Assembly: GCA_019279435.1 (NCBI GenBank)
Contig: JAAALK010000283.1
Span: 3,038,001 to 3,102,000 of the forward strand
Source: Zizania palustris
Taxonomy: Eukaryota; Streptophyta; Magnoliopsida; Poales; Poaceae
Length of the DNA: 64,000 nucleotides
Direction of reading: 5' to 3'
Below are positions 21,701 to 33,303 of this stretch, piece by piece. The translations under genes were made by a program, and so were the position numbers. The notes beneath the pieces are model-generated. The model was not told the DNA's origin. It was given only the letters and a program-made list of their open reading frames with translations, and did no database searches. Each line of letters starts with the position of its first letter. The stretch's first letter is position 1.

Positions 21701-24115
21701 CTTCCGGAGACCTTGTCGAATAGGCCGGGCCTTCGGGTTTACAAGTAAACTGTGTTCAATGATATCCCGATCGACTCCGGTGATATCTTCGTCAGACCAA
21801 GCGAAGACATCCAAATTTTCTTCCACCACTTTTTCCAAGGAGGTTGCAACTTCAGGAGGTAAATCTTTACCAAATTGAAAAGTGTACTCTTTACCATCTT
21901 TAACAATGACCTTCGTTGCAATCTCTCCTTCGGGACTTGTTCTCGGAAAGGACTTCTTCGAAGCTTCGGAGGAGGCTGAAAAAATTTCTTCATTGTCATG
22001 CACACTGTTTACTTGCCTCGGATCAAGAGGGGGACCATGACCATATTCCGCCCTGAGAGCAATGGCTTGATCTCCGAAGATTGTAAGGACTCCTGCTTGT
22101 GTGGGCATCTTCATGCACAAATAATTGTGATGCGCCACAGCTCCGAACTGGTTTAGCATGCCCCTCCCGAAGATGACGTTGTAAGCATACGGGGCATCTA
22201 TCACATCGAAGATTACTTCTTTAGTCCGGGCCAATAAACCTTCTCCGAAGGTAACTTCCAGGCCTATCTGGCCAAGTGCATCAAGCGGGGGTCCTGCGAA
22301 GCCTTGCAGAGGACGAGCCGCTGAAAGTAGATGCTCCCTGGAAATGCACAACTGATCGAAGGCTTGAACAAAAATGATATCTGCCGAACTACCTGAGTCA
22401 ATCAGCACCCTTTGGACTTCAGTGCCCGCAATATCAGCAGTGATAACCAATGGATCTGCGTGCGGGAATTTAATACCAGCTGCATCCTCCGCAGAAAAGG
22501 ATATCGGAACGTGAGACCACTCCGGCATTGCAGCTGCAGACGACGAAGTCCCAATATGACCTACTTCCCGAACGTACTCTCTTCGCTGTCTCTTGGACAT
22601 GCTTCCGAGGGTACCTCCTCCAGAGATAGGGAGAACTACTCTTTTTCCTCTATCTTGCCCTTCCTCTTGCTTCGGAGGTGGCATAACATCGGCCACCGGA
22701 GGGTGTCTTGCCGCATCAAAATTTTCTATCCGCGCCACAGCCTGGACCGGCTCTGGGTGCGTTGCCACTGGACTTCAGTCGGTACTGCCTCGACCTGAAG
22801 TTCTCTCTAAGTACTCTCCCCTTAGGGTAAGTATAGCCTTGAAAGTATCAGTTGCATGGCTTCGATTTTCTCCGTGAATGCAGCAGAAAAGGGTCTGGCC
22901 CTTGCCAGCCATTTTCCCTGGCGGCCTACAGCCGCTGGCCTTGTTCCCCGCAAACTGTGGAGCTCTTGGTGCAAACTTCTGTGGGGGTGCAATATTCATG
23001 ACTTCAGAACGAGGGTGCTTTTGCCCTCTTCTCCGATCATGTTGCACTTCGAAGACTGGTTCCTGCGGCTGTGCCGAAGTTTTCACTTCTACTTTGACTT
23101 CTTGCAATATGGACGAAGTAGCAGCAGTCCTCCGAAGCCAACCCTCTTCTGACCTCGCATACTCCTCGAAGTATGACATCAACTGAGAGACCGAGGAGAT
23201 GCTTTTCCGATGAAGCTTATCCAGAAGGCCTTGATGACTGACGCCTTCCCGAGCTGCATCAACCACTGAAGATGCGGACAACCCCCGAATTTGCGACTTC
23301 GTATGAGCGAAGCGCTTAAAGTACTGCCTCAATGTTTCTCCGGGGAGCTGTTTCACCTGGAAAAGGCTTCCTGTTGACATAGGAGGCACGAAGGTGCCCT
23401 GAAAGTTGCTTATAAACTTCTTCTTCAGCTGCGACCATGAATTGATTGATCCTGGCTTCAAGGACCAGAACCATCTCAATGCCACTCCTTGAAGAGCTAA
23501 AGGGAAGCACTTCGCCATGGTGTCTCGAACTCCTCCGCTAGCCTCAATTGCTAGGGCATAAGAACGAACGAACTCTCCGGGATCTTCATCTCCGGCATAC
23601 TTGCAGAGCTTCGAAGTTTTAAACTTTGGATCAAAGCGAACCTTCTTCAGCTCAGGATGCAGCGGAGATTCATTGTCGAAGGAGGCGTTCTCCGGGGCTT
23701 CGGGATAATCGAGATCATCGTCTTCGGGCACTTCTGGGATGGTTGGGGTGGCTTGAGAGCGAAGCCTGCTCGCAGCTTCCTGTCGCCACCTTGCCACTTC
23801 AGCTTGAAGGTTGGCCATTTGAGTGGCCATATCTCCAAGACTATTTTCATTTCCTCCGGAAGGATCTTCCGGGTCTTGAGAACTGGTAGGATCAGTTCGA
23901 ATCGGGATGGAGGGTGGAGAAGGGACTCCGGGCGGTCGGAGTATGGAAGGGGTTGGCGGAGAAGCTTCGTATGTTCGAGGGATGGAAGCCCCTTCTGGAG
24001 TTTGCGGAGGGAATGTCGAAGGCCCTCCGACTTCAACTGTGTCGAAGGGTATCTCTCCGAAGATCCGAGAGGACCTCCGAGTGGGATTGCGGGGTGCGCT
24101 CCGCTTAGGAGGCAT
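18725..24115 (-). CDS. Element B gag-pro-RT-RNase H-integrase polyprotein, 1,796 codons with three stops
   Basis: One continuous minus-strand frame from ATG at 24,115 to TAA at 18,725. It is interrupted by TGA at 22,775-22,777, TAA at 21,431-21,433 and TGA at 18,998-19,000. In order: gag with a coiled coil (QMANLQAEVARW) and the retro-gag domain (GVALRWFWSLKPGS); a knuckle-like CIHGENRSHATDTF whose last Cys is lost; protease VLIDSGSSADIIF; RT with WRMCIDF and AYMDDIVIKS; RNase H with VYSDGAF and AEYEG; integrase with a CQGC zinc finger and acidic triad in GMDLIGPF, TVDNGTQF and GAVERAN; and a C-terminus ending LKRYFA. The TAA falls at FLDAYSG/HQIW, where A still has a tyrosine codon next to HQIW; the first TGA is an Arg codon in A. 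No separate envelope-like gene is in this frame. Confidence 0.92.
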
Positions 24116-24158
24116 GATGTAAGAAGTTGGTAGAGAACGAAGTTTTTCGGACTAGGTT

Positions 24159-24175
24159 CCCCACGGACGGCGCCA
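24159..24175 (-). other. Primer binding site of element B
   Basis: On the minus strand TGGCGCCGTCCGTGGGG follows the 5' LTR after two or three bases. The first nine bases match the complement of a plant tRNA-Asp 3' end (from memory), so tRNA-Asp priming is the likely reading. Confidence 0.7.
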
Positions 24176-24177
24176 AC

Positions 24178-24672
24178 TATTGGCGTAAAAGATTACGCTA
24201 ACAGGTTTCTGTAGAAGAGAAACTAACAAACGAAGTGTTTGCGGAGAGAACTGTTCTAAGCCTCCGAAAGAATAATAACTTAGAATAGTTCGAATGTGTG
24301 TATTGAATAACTTGTATTCGGTCCCTATTACAGGGTGAAATGGGGGGTATTTATAGGCCCAAACATTAAGGAAAAGACCTATTTACCCCTCTATTACAAC
24401 CGACATAGTGGAAACTATTCGGTTCCCTTAATAGGGCTAAAATGGTAAAAGACTAATCTAATGAGAAAGAAGATAAGTCTTCCATCTTAGCTGGCAGAAA
24501 AGATCTTGAAAAGCCTTAGTTCGAAGATGTACTCCGAACCAATGCCTATCTTCGTACTTCGAACTTGGTTCCGGGTATCTTCGAAGATGATCGTCTGGGA
24601 ACCTTCGAATCCGCTGTCTGCCTTTATGTTGCTTCGGCAATAACCCCGAAGATGAGATATTTTCCCCCAACA
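24178..24672 (-). repeat. 5' LTR of element B (495 bp)
   Basis: Same length as the partner at 13,240. The inner end has TA in place of TG. The LTR drives minus-strand transcription from the TATA box seen as ATTTATAGG on the plus strand near 24,350. Confidence 0.95.
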
Positions 24673-27600
24673 GAATCCTATCTGTGGCTTCTTGCCTCCA
24701 CCTCGCCACTTCAGCTTGGAGATTGGTCATTTGGGCGGCCATGTCGCCAAGACCATCTTCATCTCCTCCGGAAGGACCTTCCGTGTCTTGAGAATTGTAC
24801 GCGTCAGAAGAGGGACTCCGGCTGGCCGAAGTATAGATGGAGTTGGGGGAGGAACTCCGTATGCTCGAGGAAGGGGAATCCCTTCGGGAGTCTGAGGTGT
24901 GGAAGTCTTCACTTCCAACTTGACTTCTTGCAGGACTAACGGAGTTGAAGCAGTTCTCCGAAGCCACCCTTCTTCTGACCTGGCATACTCTTCGAAATAA
25001 GAAATCAACTGAGCAACAAAGGATATCTGCTTCTGATGAAGTTTATCAAGGAGGACCGCATGGGTAACTCCCTCTCGAGCTCCATCAACTACGGAGGATG
25101 TGGTCGGCCCTCAAATTTGCGACTTCGTATGGGTGAAGCGCTTGAAAAATTGTCTTAAAGTCTCTCTAGGCAGCTGCTTCACCTGGAAAAGACTTCCCGT
25201 AGACATTGGGGGTACGAAGTTACCATGAAAGTTACTTATGAACTTCTTCCTTAATTGCTCCCATGTTCTAATTGACCCTGGCTTTAGGGACCAAAACCAC
25301 CGCAGAGCCACCCCTTCAAGAGCTAGAGGGAAACATTTGGCCATGGTGTCTCGCACTCCTCCACTGGCCTCAATTGCCAACACATAAGAATTGGAGAACT
25401 TCCTAGGGTCCTCGTCTCCAGAATATTTGCAGAGCTTCAAAGTTTTAAACTTAGGATTGAAGCGCACTTTCTGTAGCTCAAGATGCAGTGGAGACTCGCT
25501 GTCGAAGGAAGCGTTCTCCGGGGCTTCGGGATAAGAAAGTTCGTCGTCTTGGGGCACTTCAGGAATGAACGGGGTGGCTTGAGAATGAAGCCTATCTGTG
25601 GCTTCTTGCCTCCACCTCACCACTTCAGCTTGGAGACTGGTCATTTGGGCGGCCATGTCGCCAAGACCATCTTCATCTCCTCTGGAAGGACCTTCTGTGT
25701 CTTGAGAATTGTACGCGTCAGTTCGAAGCAGAATCTGAGCTGGAAGAGGGACTCCGGCTGGCCGAAGTATAGATGGAGTTGGGGGAGGAACTCCGTATGC
25801 TCGAGGAAGGGGAATCCCTTTGGGAGTCTGAGGTGTTGAGGTCTTTACTTCGAACTTGACTTCTTGCAGGATTGATGGAGTTGAAGCAGTTCTCCGAAGC
25901 CACCCTTCTTTTGACCTAGTATATTCTTCCAAATAAGCCATCAGCTGAGCAACAGAGGATATCTGTTTCCGATGAAGTTTATCAAGGAGGCCCGCATGGG
26001 TAACTCCCTCTCAAGCTGCATCAACTATGGAGGATGTAGTCAGCCCTCGAATTTGCGACTTCGTATAGGCGAAGCGCTTGAAAAATTGTTTTAAAGTCTC
26101 TCAAGGCAGCTGCTTCACCTGGAAAAGACTTCCCGTAGACATTGGGGGTACGAAGTTACCCTGAAAGTTACTTATGAACTTCTTCCTTAATTGCTCCCAT
26201 GTTCTAATTGACCCTGGCTTCAGGGACCAAAACCACCGCAGAGCCACCCCTTCAAGAGCTAGAGGGAAACATTTGGCCATGGTGTCTCGCACTCCTCCAC
26301 TGGCCTCAATTGCCAACACATAAGAATGGGAGAACTCCCTAGGGTCCTCGTCTCCAGAATATTTGCAGTGCTTCGAAGTTTTAAACTTAGGATTGAAGCG
26401 CACTTTCTGTAGCTCATGATGCAGTGGAGACTCGCTATCGAAGGAAGCGTTCTCCGGGGCTTCGGGATAAGAAAGTTCGTCGTCTTGGGGCACTTCAGGA
26501 ATGAACGGGGTGGCTTGAGAACGAAGCCTATATGTGGCTTCTTGCCTCCACCTCGCCACTTCAGCTTGGAGACTGGTCATTTGGGTGGCCATGTCGCCAA
26601 GACCATCTTCATCTCCTCCAGAAGGACCTTCCGTGTCTTGAGAACTGTACGCGTCAGTTCGAAGCAGAATCTGAGCTGGAAGAGGGACTCCGGCTGGCCG
26701 AAGTATAGATGGAGTTTGGGGAGGAACTCCGTATGCTCGAGGAAGGGGAATCCCTTCAGGAGTCTGAGGTGTTGAAGTCTTTACTTCAAACTTTACTTCT
26801 TGCAGGATTGACGGAGTTGAAGCAGTTCTCCGAAGCCACCCTTCTTTTGACCTAGTATATTCTTCAAAATAAGCCATCACCTGAGCAACAGAGGATATCT
26901 GTTTCCGATGAAGTTTATCAAGGAGGCCCGCATGGGTAACTCCCTCTCAAGCTGCATCAACTATGGAGGATGTAGTCAGCCCTCGAATTTGCGACTTCGT
27001 ATAGGCGAAGCGCTTGAAAAATTGTTTTAAAGTCTCTCCAGGCAGCTGCTTCACCTGGAAAAGTCTTCCCGTAGACATTGGGGGTACGAAGGTACCCTGA
27101 AAGTTACTTATGAACTTCTTCCTTAATTGCTCCCAGGTTCTAATTGATCCCGTCTTTAGGGACCAAAACCACCGCAAAGCCACCCCTTCAAGAGCAAGAG
27201 GGAAACACTTGGCCATGGTGTCTCGCACTCCTCCACTGGCCTCAATTGCCAAAGCATAAGAACGGGAGAACTCCCCGGGGTCCTCGTCTTCGCAATATTT
27301 ACAAAGCTTCGAAGTTTTAAACATAGGGTCGAAGCGCACTTTCTGCAGCTCGGGATGCAGCGGAGACTCGCTATCGAAGGAAGCGTTCTCTGGGCTTCGG
27401 GATAAGGAAGATCGTCGTCTTGAGGCACTTCGGAAATGACTAGGGTGGCCTGAGAACGAATCCTATCTATGGCTTCTTGACTCCACCTCGCCACTTTAGC
27501 TTGGAGACTAGCCATTTGGGCTACCATGTCACCAAGACCATCTTCATTTCCTTCGGAAGAACCTTTTGGGTCTTGAGAACTGTACGTGTCAGTTCGAAGC

Positions 27601-27815
27601 GGAATCGGAGCTGGAGAAGGGACTCCAGCTGGCCGAAGTATAGATGGAGTTGGAGGAGGAACTCCGTATGCTCTAGGAAGGGGAATCCCTTCGGGGGTCT
27701 AAGGTGGAGGAATTACTGAAGGTCCAACGACCTCGACTGTGTTCGAAGATCTTACTCCGGAGGTCTGAGGAGACCTCCGAGTAGGACTAGCACCTGAACT
27801 CCGCTTGGGAGGCAT
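24673..27815 (-). pseudogene. Element A gag N-terminus with tandem units 1-4
   Basis: Minus strand, starting MPPKRSS at 27,815 next to the primer site. After the N-terminal 40 residues the block from PQTPEGIP to EVKTST is repeated in tandem. Unit 4 is about 26,772-27,700, unit 3 25,836-26,771, unit 2 24,900-25,835, and unit 1 24,673-24,899 continuing at 13,239-12,547. Spacing is 936 bp (312 codons), so the repeats stay in frame. Each unit carries the coiled coil and the whole retro-gag domain. Units 3 and 4 share a TGA at VDAA; units 1 and 2 share a TGA at KSQI. A TAG lies near 27,700. Unit 1 has a 22- to 24-bp deletion near 24,806. Confidence 0.9.
24900..27700 (-). repeat. Three uninterrupted 936-bp tandem gag units (units 2-4)
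   Basis: Landmarks repeat at constant spacing. GAAGTTACC or GAAGGTACC recurs at 25,215, 26,151 and 27,087. GGAGTTGAAGCAGTTCTCC recurs near 24,940, 25,878 and 26,814. A fourth unit is split by element B. Identity between units is high by eye (above 90%). Confidence 0.92.
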
Positions 27816-27859
27816 GGTTTGAGAACTTGGTAGAGAACGAAGTTTTTTTTGACCTACTT

Positions 27860-27876
27860 CCCCACGGACGGCGCCA
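27860..27876 (-). other. Primer binding site of element A
   Basis: The same 17-base TGGCGCCGTCCGTGGGG as element B, placed two bases inside the 5' LTR. Confidence 0.7.
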
Positions 27877-27878
27877 AC

Positions 27879-28373
27879 TGTTGGTGTAAAAGATTACGCT
27901 AACAGGTTTTCAGAGATTAGAAACTAACAAACAAAGTGTTTGCGAAGTGAACTATTTCAAGTCTCCGAATTGGATAATAGCTCGAAGAAGTTCGAAGATG
28001 TGTATTGAATAACTCAGTATTCGATGATCATTGCAGGGTAAAAAAGGCGGTGTTTATAGGCAAATATCTTAAGGAAAAGACCTTTTTACCCCTCTATTAC
28101 AACCGACATTGTGGAAACTATTTGGTACCCTTAATAGGGCTAAATTGGTCAAATACTAATCTAATGAGAAAGAAGATAAGTCTTTCATCCTAGCTGGCAG
28201 GGAGGTTCTTTGAAGAGTCGACGTTTGAAGATATACTCCGAACAAGAGTCCACTTCGATTCTTCGAACTTGACCTAGTACTAAACCGGAGTTAGATACTG
28301 GAACTTCAGTTTAATAGATTGCCTTCGTCTTGTTACTGTAGTGACCTTGAGGATGAAGTATGTTCCCCCAACA
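27879..28373 (-). repeat. 5' LTR of element A (495 bp)
   Basis: Same length and ends (TGTTGG...CCCAACA) as the B LTRs. The half nearest 28,373 is clearly diverged from B, so A and B belong to sister subfamilies. Confidence 0.93.
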
Positions 28374-29937
28374 CATGCTAATGACTTTCTTTGGATATCA
28401 TCTATTGCACTGATCATGTCATGTGTCTTAGACAATATTTGTGTGTTATACTTGCTAGATGTTATAATTGCAATCAATCATATCTGAGAAGCATGCTTTT
28501 TACACTCCACTTGCACCCAGTTGCATTCATTGCATATTTTGAGGGGGTTGCATTTCAGGGGGAGTTTGAGTTTGTGTCTTTTTTGAGTGCATTTTGTCTC
28601 ACTTGATGAGTCCAATTGTCAATAAAAGGGAGAAATTTTGGGTTACTTGATCTTTTAAAAGAGTTTAGGGGGAGTTTTGGCTTTCTCTGTGATTTGTTTC
28701 AGGGGAGTTTTAGTCTCTTTTGTTTTTACTCTTTAGATATCCTTGTTGATAATTCAGAGATTGCACTCGTTTGAGTTTTATTTGAAATTTTTGATTTCTT
28801 TTCTGATTAATCATAATGACTATTTTATGGATTTTATTTGGCTTTTGGTCATTAAGGTTAAACCTTTTATTTTATTTTCTTCTTTCTGTTCTCTTGTGTT
28901 TTGTTTTTCGTGTTTCCACATGTTTTGCTGGATCTAAAGCGTTGATGAAGAGGGTATTGATAATGCACTCATTTCAAATTTTATGTCGTGTTGCTTCTTC
29001 CCTGTTTAAGCGCCGCTAAAAAAACTTCACTGTTGCTTTCTTCTCCACCGCAGCACAGTAGTTCACTCCGGTTTTCATGATTTCATCGGTCTTTTCTTTC
29101 CCTCTAGAACCGGAACCGGCTGTGGTTTTCGTGGGAGGCGACATAGTACAGTGCGTCGGGAGGCGGTGCTGGGCGGCGGAGCACTCGGAGCAGCGGAGCC
29201 CGCCGGTTTTCTTCGGACAAGTGCATAGCGCAAGGAGCAGCAATAGTTTTCCTCAGGAAAACCGGGGAGCGAGCAGAGCAGGCAGCACAGTGGCCCGTGG
29301 AGCAACGGAGAATGCAAGGCCGAAGCTTTCCAGGAACAGCGGAGCACAGTGACTTGGGTGCAAATCATGAACAGTAATCTCCATTCTTGATCCTCGTGCA
29401 TTTAGAGATTTAATCTCTGATTAGTTTGCTATTGATTAAATTTCTTCAAGCACTTGTTTTCATATTAAATATCCTATTCAGTGATTTATGTGTGTGACCC
29501 CAGTGCATGTTAAGTGTTTGTTAAATCGTCTACAATCACATTTATTTTCAGCATTCAATCAAATTCTTGTGCATTGTGGATGTGTTGGTTGTGCTTTTTG
29601 AGATTACTGTGTTTTATTTTTAGCACTTGATGGTTTGCCTGCCTAGTCTGTGCATGGTTATTAATCTGCCTCGTGTGTGTTGTATTGTTGTCTTTTCAAT
29701 TAGGACATCAGTGTGTTTTTGAGGGCTAGATTATTTTTAATGCTTATGATATCTTAGACTCTCGCATCACATCATATCTGACAGGAGATTGATAGAGCTA
29801 TTTTCATCTGTGTTTTTGGTCTACGTTTTTGGTTATCTCTTGAGGTGCGTTGGGTATTGGGAGAAGGCCATTGATTCGAAAGAATTTTTTAGGCGCTCAT
29901 TCACCCCCCACCTCTAGTCGCTACTCTCGGTCCTACA
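28374..29937 (+). mobile_element. Copia remnant (copia-2): 3' non-coding region and diverged LTR end
   Basis: 28,374 to about 28,985 is collinear with the 3' non-coding region of copia-1 (from 44,358: GCTAATGACTTTC, then GATATC, TGCACTGATCATG and GGGGGAGTT). The last 100 bp (29,839-29,937: GAGGTGCGTTGGGTATTGGG and TCGGTCCTACA) match the copia-1 LTR end. Between them (29,000-29,830) is sequence unlike the copia-1 LTR, partly GC-rich (29,080-29,340), so this is a different LTR subtype or a rearranged one. Its 5' part is beyond element A and not in the window. No coding frame remains. Confidence 0.8.
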
Positions 29938-31984
29938 TTTACTCAACAACATCTGGTATGTTACTCTCGGCTTCTTACGAGCCTTAGTCGAAGATGACAC
30001 GTCGATGTTCTTTTTCCACACTCCTACTTCAGGGTTCTTTGGTACGAGTGTACGTGTGCGAGGTTCCCCAATAACAACCATTTTCCCCTTAGACGACTCG
30101 GCCTATTCTAGCCGAATCAACACCTTCTTCTTGTCAAGATCTATGGTGTTCACGGGAAAGGGGTCTTTGTCCAGCTTCATCTTCAAATCGTAATCTATTT
30201 TCAATTGTCCTTCTTCTATGGCCGATTGAACCTACCGATGGAAAACATTGCAATCATTAGTATAATGAGAATGTGAATCATGCCACTTATAATAGGGGTG
30301 TTTCTTTAGTTCGTCGGCGGTCGCGATGACTTGGCCCTTGGGCAACCTAAGAAGCTCGCTCTTCAAGAGGAAATCAAATATTTTATCGCATTTAGTCACA
30401 TCAAAATAGTACATAGCCTCGTTGGGCTGACTCTTAGTAGGAGACGGTCGTAGTTCGGAACAAGTGACATGTTTGTTCATAGCGTTCCAGGCCCATTCGG
30501 CCACGTACATATCGGCCAAATCATCCTCTTCCCTCGACTCTTCCTCGTCGGAGTGCTCTATGATGTTAACTTCAGCTATAGGTTTGTTAAATGTTTTAGT
30601 GAATTTCGTATCCTTGGCTCGGCCTTCTTGTACTAGAGCCTGCTAGAGAACTTGGCTGACCTCTAAAAAATTTTGGTTGTCTAACCTCTTTTTAATTTCA
30701 GAACGCAATCCATTAAAAGCTAGATCCGCCAAATCTCTTTTGAAATATTGAGACTAAAACATCGGTTCCTATTGTCTTTAAAGCGCTTGACGTACTGAGC
30801 GACACTCTCATTAGATTTCTATTTGACCGATGTGAAGTGTGAAAGCCTAAGTTCCATCTCTCTTGTATAAAAATAGTCATGGAACTTCTGTTCTAATTGG
30901 GCCCATGTTTGGACGGAGTTCGGCAGTAGCGTGCGAAAACCAAGTGAAAGCAGTGTCGGATAGCGAAAGAGAAACAATCTAAGTTTTAATGCGTCTGACC
31001 CACTAGCTTCTCCACACTGTGCTAAGAATTGGCTGGCATGCTCTAGTGTGGTCTTGTTACCCTCGCCATCGAATTTGGTGAATTCAGGGACTCTATAGCC
31101 GCGAGGGTAGGTTATGGTATCGAAGTGTTCGGGTACGGTTTTCGGTAGATCCTAGCTCGATTCCAAGGTGCGAAGTCGATACACTCTCTAAACAGCGCGC
31201 GGATCCGCTCCTCAATGTCGTCCTGGGCTCCTGCCTGTGCGCGTCTCTTATGCGGGGGCACGACACACGGTTGTATATATGCGTGTCGGCCACGGGGCTC
31301 CTCCTCTCGTGTTGGCTTAGGTTATATGACGTGCTCGGGTCGATGTGGGTGCGTAGGAGCGCGCGGCGCAGGCAGCGTGGAAAAAGCTGGTGCAGGCGTA
31401 GGTGGAGGCAGCACATAATAAGCAGGGTTAGCTTGGCCATAAGTGTAGTGACTTGTCTCGGCCGTAGATGTTCAGGCCGGAGATGTGATATCTTTGCTAG
31501 TACTACCGTCAGTTCTGCTATAAATGCGATTTACCGGGGGTACACTAGCGATTGGAGTTGGAGGAACGGCCTGGGTAAAGCCGCTTCTAAACATTGCCTC
31601 TACCTGAGAGCTAACTGCCAAATCTAGACGGTTGGCTAGTGAAGCGCTAACGGGTTGATCTACAGATGCAGCTATCTTTTTCTCAATCTCTAAAGAAGAT
31701 AAAGGACGTGACACTGGTGTTACCTGATTCCGGGCGAGGTCGGGGATGTTGACGCCACGCTTGATGAAGCCCGCACGTATCTTGACGTTACTCCCGAGCA
31801 TGAGATCTTGGAGCTCTTTCATCTTTGCCTCGATCTCCGCCCAACCTTCCTCGGGGATATTAGGAAGGGTGAGCATCATGATGGTGTGGTTGTCGATCTC
31901 TGCGCCCCGCATGGGATCCATCGGCGTTGTAGACGTAGTATTCATCGTAGAGGTACTTGCAGCCGATGTAGATATCCTCGTCAT
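29938..31984 (-). pseudogene. Element C gag and downstream linker (Tat-like gypsy)
   Basis: Minus strand from MTRISTSAAS at 31,984, collinear with Y2 gag (57,683-55,690). It includes KCDKIFDFLLKSELLRLPKG and HPYYKWHDSHSHYTNDCNVF (30,519-30,232), a zinc-knuckle-like gag end, and it stops abruptly at 29,938 where copia-2 is inserted. Several stops and frameshifts are present. Protease and pol are not in the window. Confidence 0.85.
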
Positions 31985-31998
31985 GTTGGCGTAGCCTT

Positions 31999-32018
31999 CC
32001 CTAGCGGAGTCGCCAAAA
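31999..32018 (-). other. Primer binding site of element C
   Basis: On the minus strand TTTTTGGCGACTCCGCTAG lies just inside the LTR. TGGCGACTCC is the primer site commonly assigned to tRNA-Arg in Ogre/Tat-like elements (recalled, not checked). Confidence 0.6.
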
Positions 32019-32022
32019 AGTG

Positions 32023-33303
32023 TGTTGACACGAAAACGTGTCCCCGTACTTGGATCGGTTTGATGATCCAAAACATCAAGAGACATTGACGTCGCATTTC
32101 GACAATCCTAAATCAGTGGTAAGGAGAAAACAGAGTCACTAGGTAATCAAACAAATATTAAGAAATAAAGTTCAATTAGCCGAAGTGTTATACAAAAGTA
32201 AGTACCTAAATCGGCCAAGCCAAGGTCGATTCCAATCTGTAATAAATGGGCGGTGGGATCGGAGGTACACCCCAGTCGGACCGGTGATACGAAGTGTCAC
32301 CGAAGGGGTACCCTTCGACGTTCGGTGAGGGACGATCCAAAGTGCCCTGAAGGGGCTTCGGGTGGCAAGAGGTCAGACTGGGAACAACCTTCTGATCGGA
32401 CCGAGGGCACATAGGGAGTCCTCCGAAGACTGGCGCGAAGGGATCCGATGCGAAGGGTACTCCGTCACGAAGCAGATTGTTGCGGAGGGGTCCGGTCGGA
32501 CCGGTGAAGATTCCTCGGTCGGACCGGAGGATGACGTTGGGCGCGCGGCCTCGGCACGTGTGGTGCTGAGGGCTACGGGGACCATGCTAGCAACAGCCTA
32601 ATGGCCCAGCACGGCATCGTCCGGTCAGACCGGCGAAGCCCTATCAGTCGGACCAACAAGCTCTGGTCTGATCGCCTAAAGGCTACGGCGACCATGTAAA
32701 TGATTTCCAATCACCCTCAAACCTCTTGACGATGATTTTAGAAGTGATTCCTCTACAAAACAATAAGAGATCAAATACAATTCGCCCTAGAGACCGAATT
32801 CCCAAGAGTAGACAGAAAAACCGATAAAGACAATAAAAATCCGTTACGTGGATTAAACGGGTGATTCACAAGCGAATCAACAAGGCTTACCACGGTTACG
32901 ACGTGATGTACAAAGGGCTTTTAGCGCAAACCCACGAAGATGGACTAAACTAATGTGGAAAGAAGATTGAAAAGTAAAGGTACGATTGAAAACTAGGGTT
33001 TTGAAGTATTGATCTGTGGGGGGTTATGAATCGGCCTCACCCTTATATTTATAGGGGCTGGAGTTGGACTCCCTGGCGCCTGCATCAAGTAGGATTCGAC
33101 CAAATTAGCTAGGATCTTGCTTAAAGATAAAACCAAACCGAAATCTAATTCTTATATCTACCCTTCGGACTAGGCCGGTCTGACCGAAGCCTGCCTCGCC
33201 GGTTGGACCGACCTGTGTCAAGGAAGACATATTTTTGGCCCAAATTACCAAAAATTGATATTTTGACAATTTCGACCATTAATACCATTTTTTGCTGTAA
33301 ACA
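32023..33303 (-). repeat. 5' LTR of element C (1,281 bp)
   Basis: Plus strand begins TGTTGACACGAAAACG and ends TTTTGCTGTAAACA; both ends match Y-family LTRs while the middle is diverged (GGTCGGACCGG words). A minus-strand TATA box lies at about 33,045-33,053 (CTATAAATA). The sequence after 33,303 is a hAT transposase gene, so C was inserted into that gene. Confidence 0.88.

Larger units (their letters stand above)
13240..24672 (-). mobile_element. Complete Ty3/gypsy element B (family X), 11,433 bp
   Basis: Two 495-bp LTRs (13,240-13,734 and 24,178-24,672) differ at about five positions, so the insertion is young. On the minus strand the order is 5' LTR, primer site, gag-pro-pol (24,115-18,725, one frame, three stops), a convergent tandem-repeat spacer, then the opposite-strand five-exon gene (14,188-17,802), then 3' LTR. 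It is inserted in the gag of element A, in its sister subfamily. The gene order resembles Tat-lineage gypsy elements of grasses with an extra antisense gene (maize Grande has one, as I recall). With its stops, B could move only with help. Confidence 0.95.
1724..28373 (-). mobile_element. Ty3/gypsy element A (family X, Tat-like), nested host copy
   Basis: This is an old minus-strand LTR retrotransposon whose parts remain in order. From the right they are 5' LTR 27,879-28,373, primer site 27,860-27,876, gag with a fourfold tandem block (27,815 to 24,673, continuing 13,239 to 12,057), protease-RT-RNase H-integrase (12,038-8,227), an opposite-strand spliced gene (2,285-7,500) and the end of the 3' LTR (1,724-1,853). 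Three later insertions interrupt it: Y1 in the 3' LTR, a CACTA element in the antisense gene and element B in gag. Many stops and frameshifts show it is inactive. The Tat-lineage label rests on gene order and on the extra antisense gene, and is inference. Confidence 0.88.

Noticed and set aside
29016..29401. Pair of 90- to 108-codon frames in the GC-rich part of copia-2
   Set aside because: Opposite-strand mirror frames in GC-rich DNA, no recognisable domain, within a retroelement LTR.
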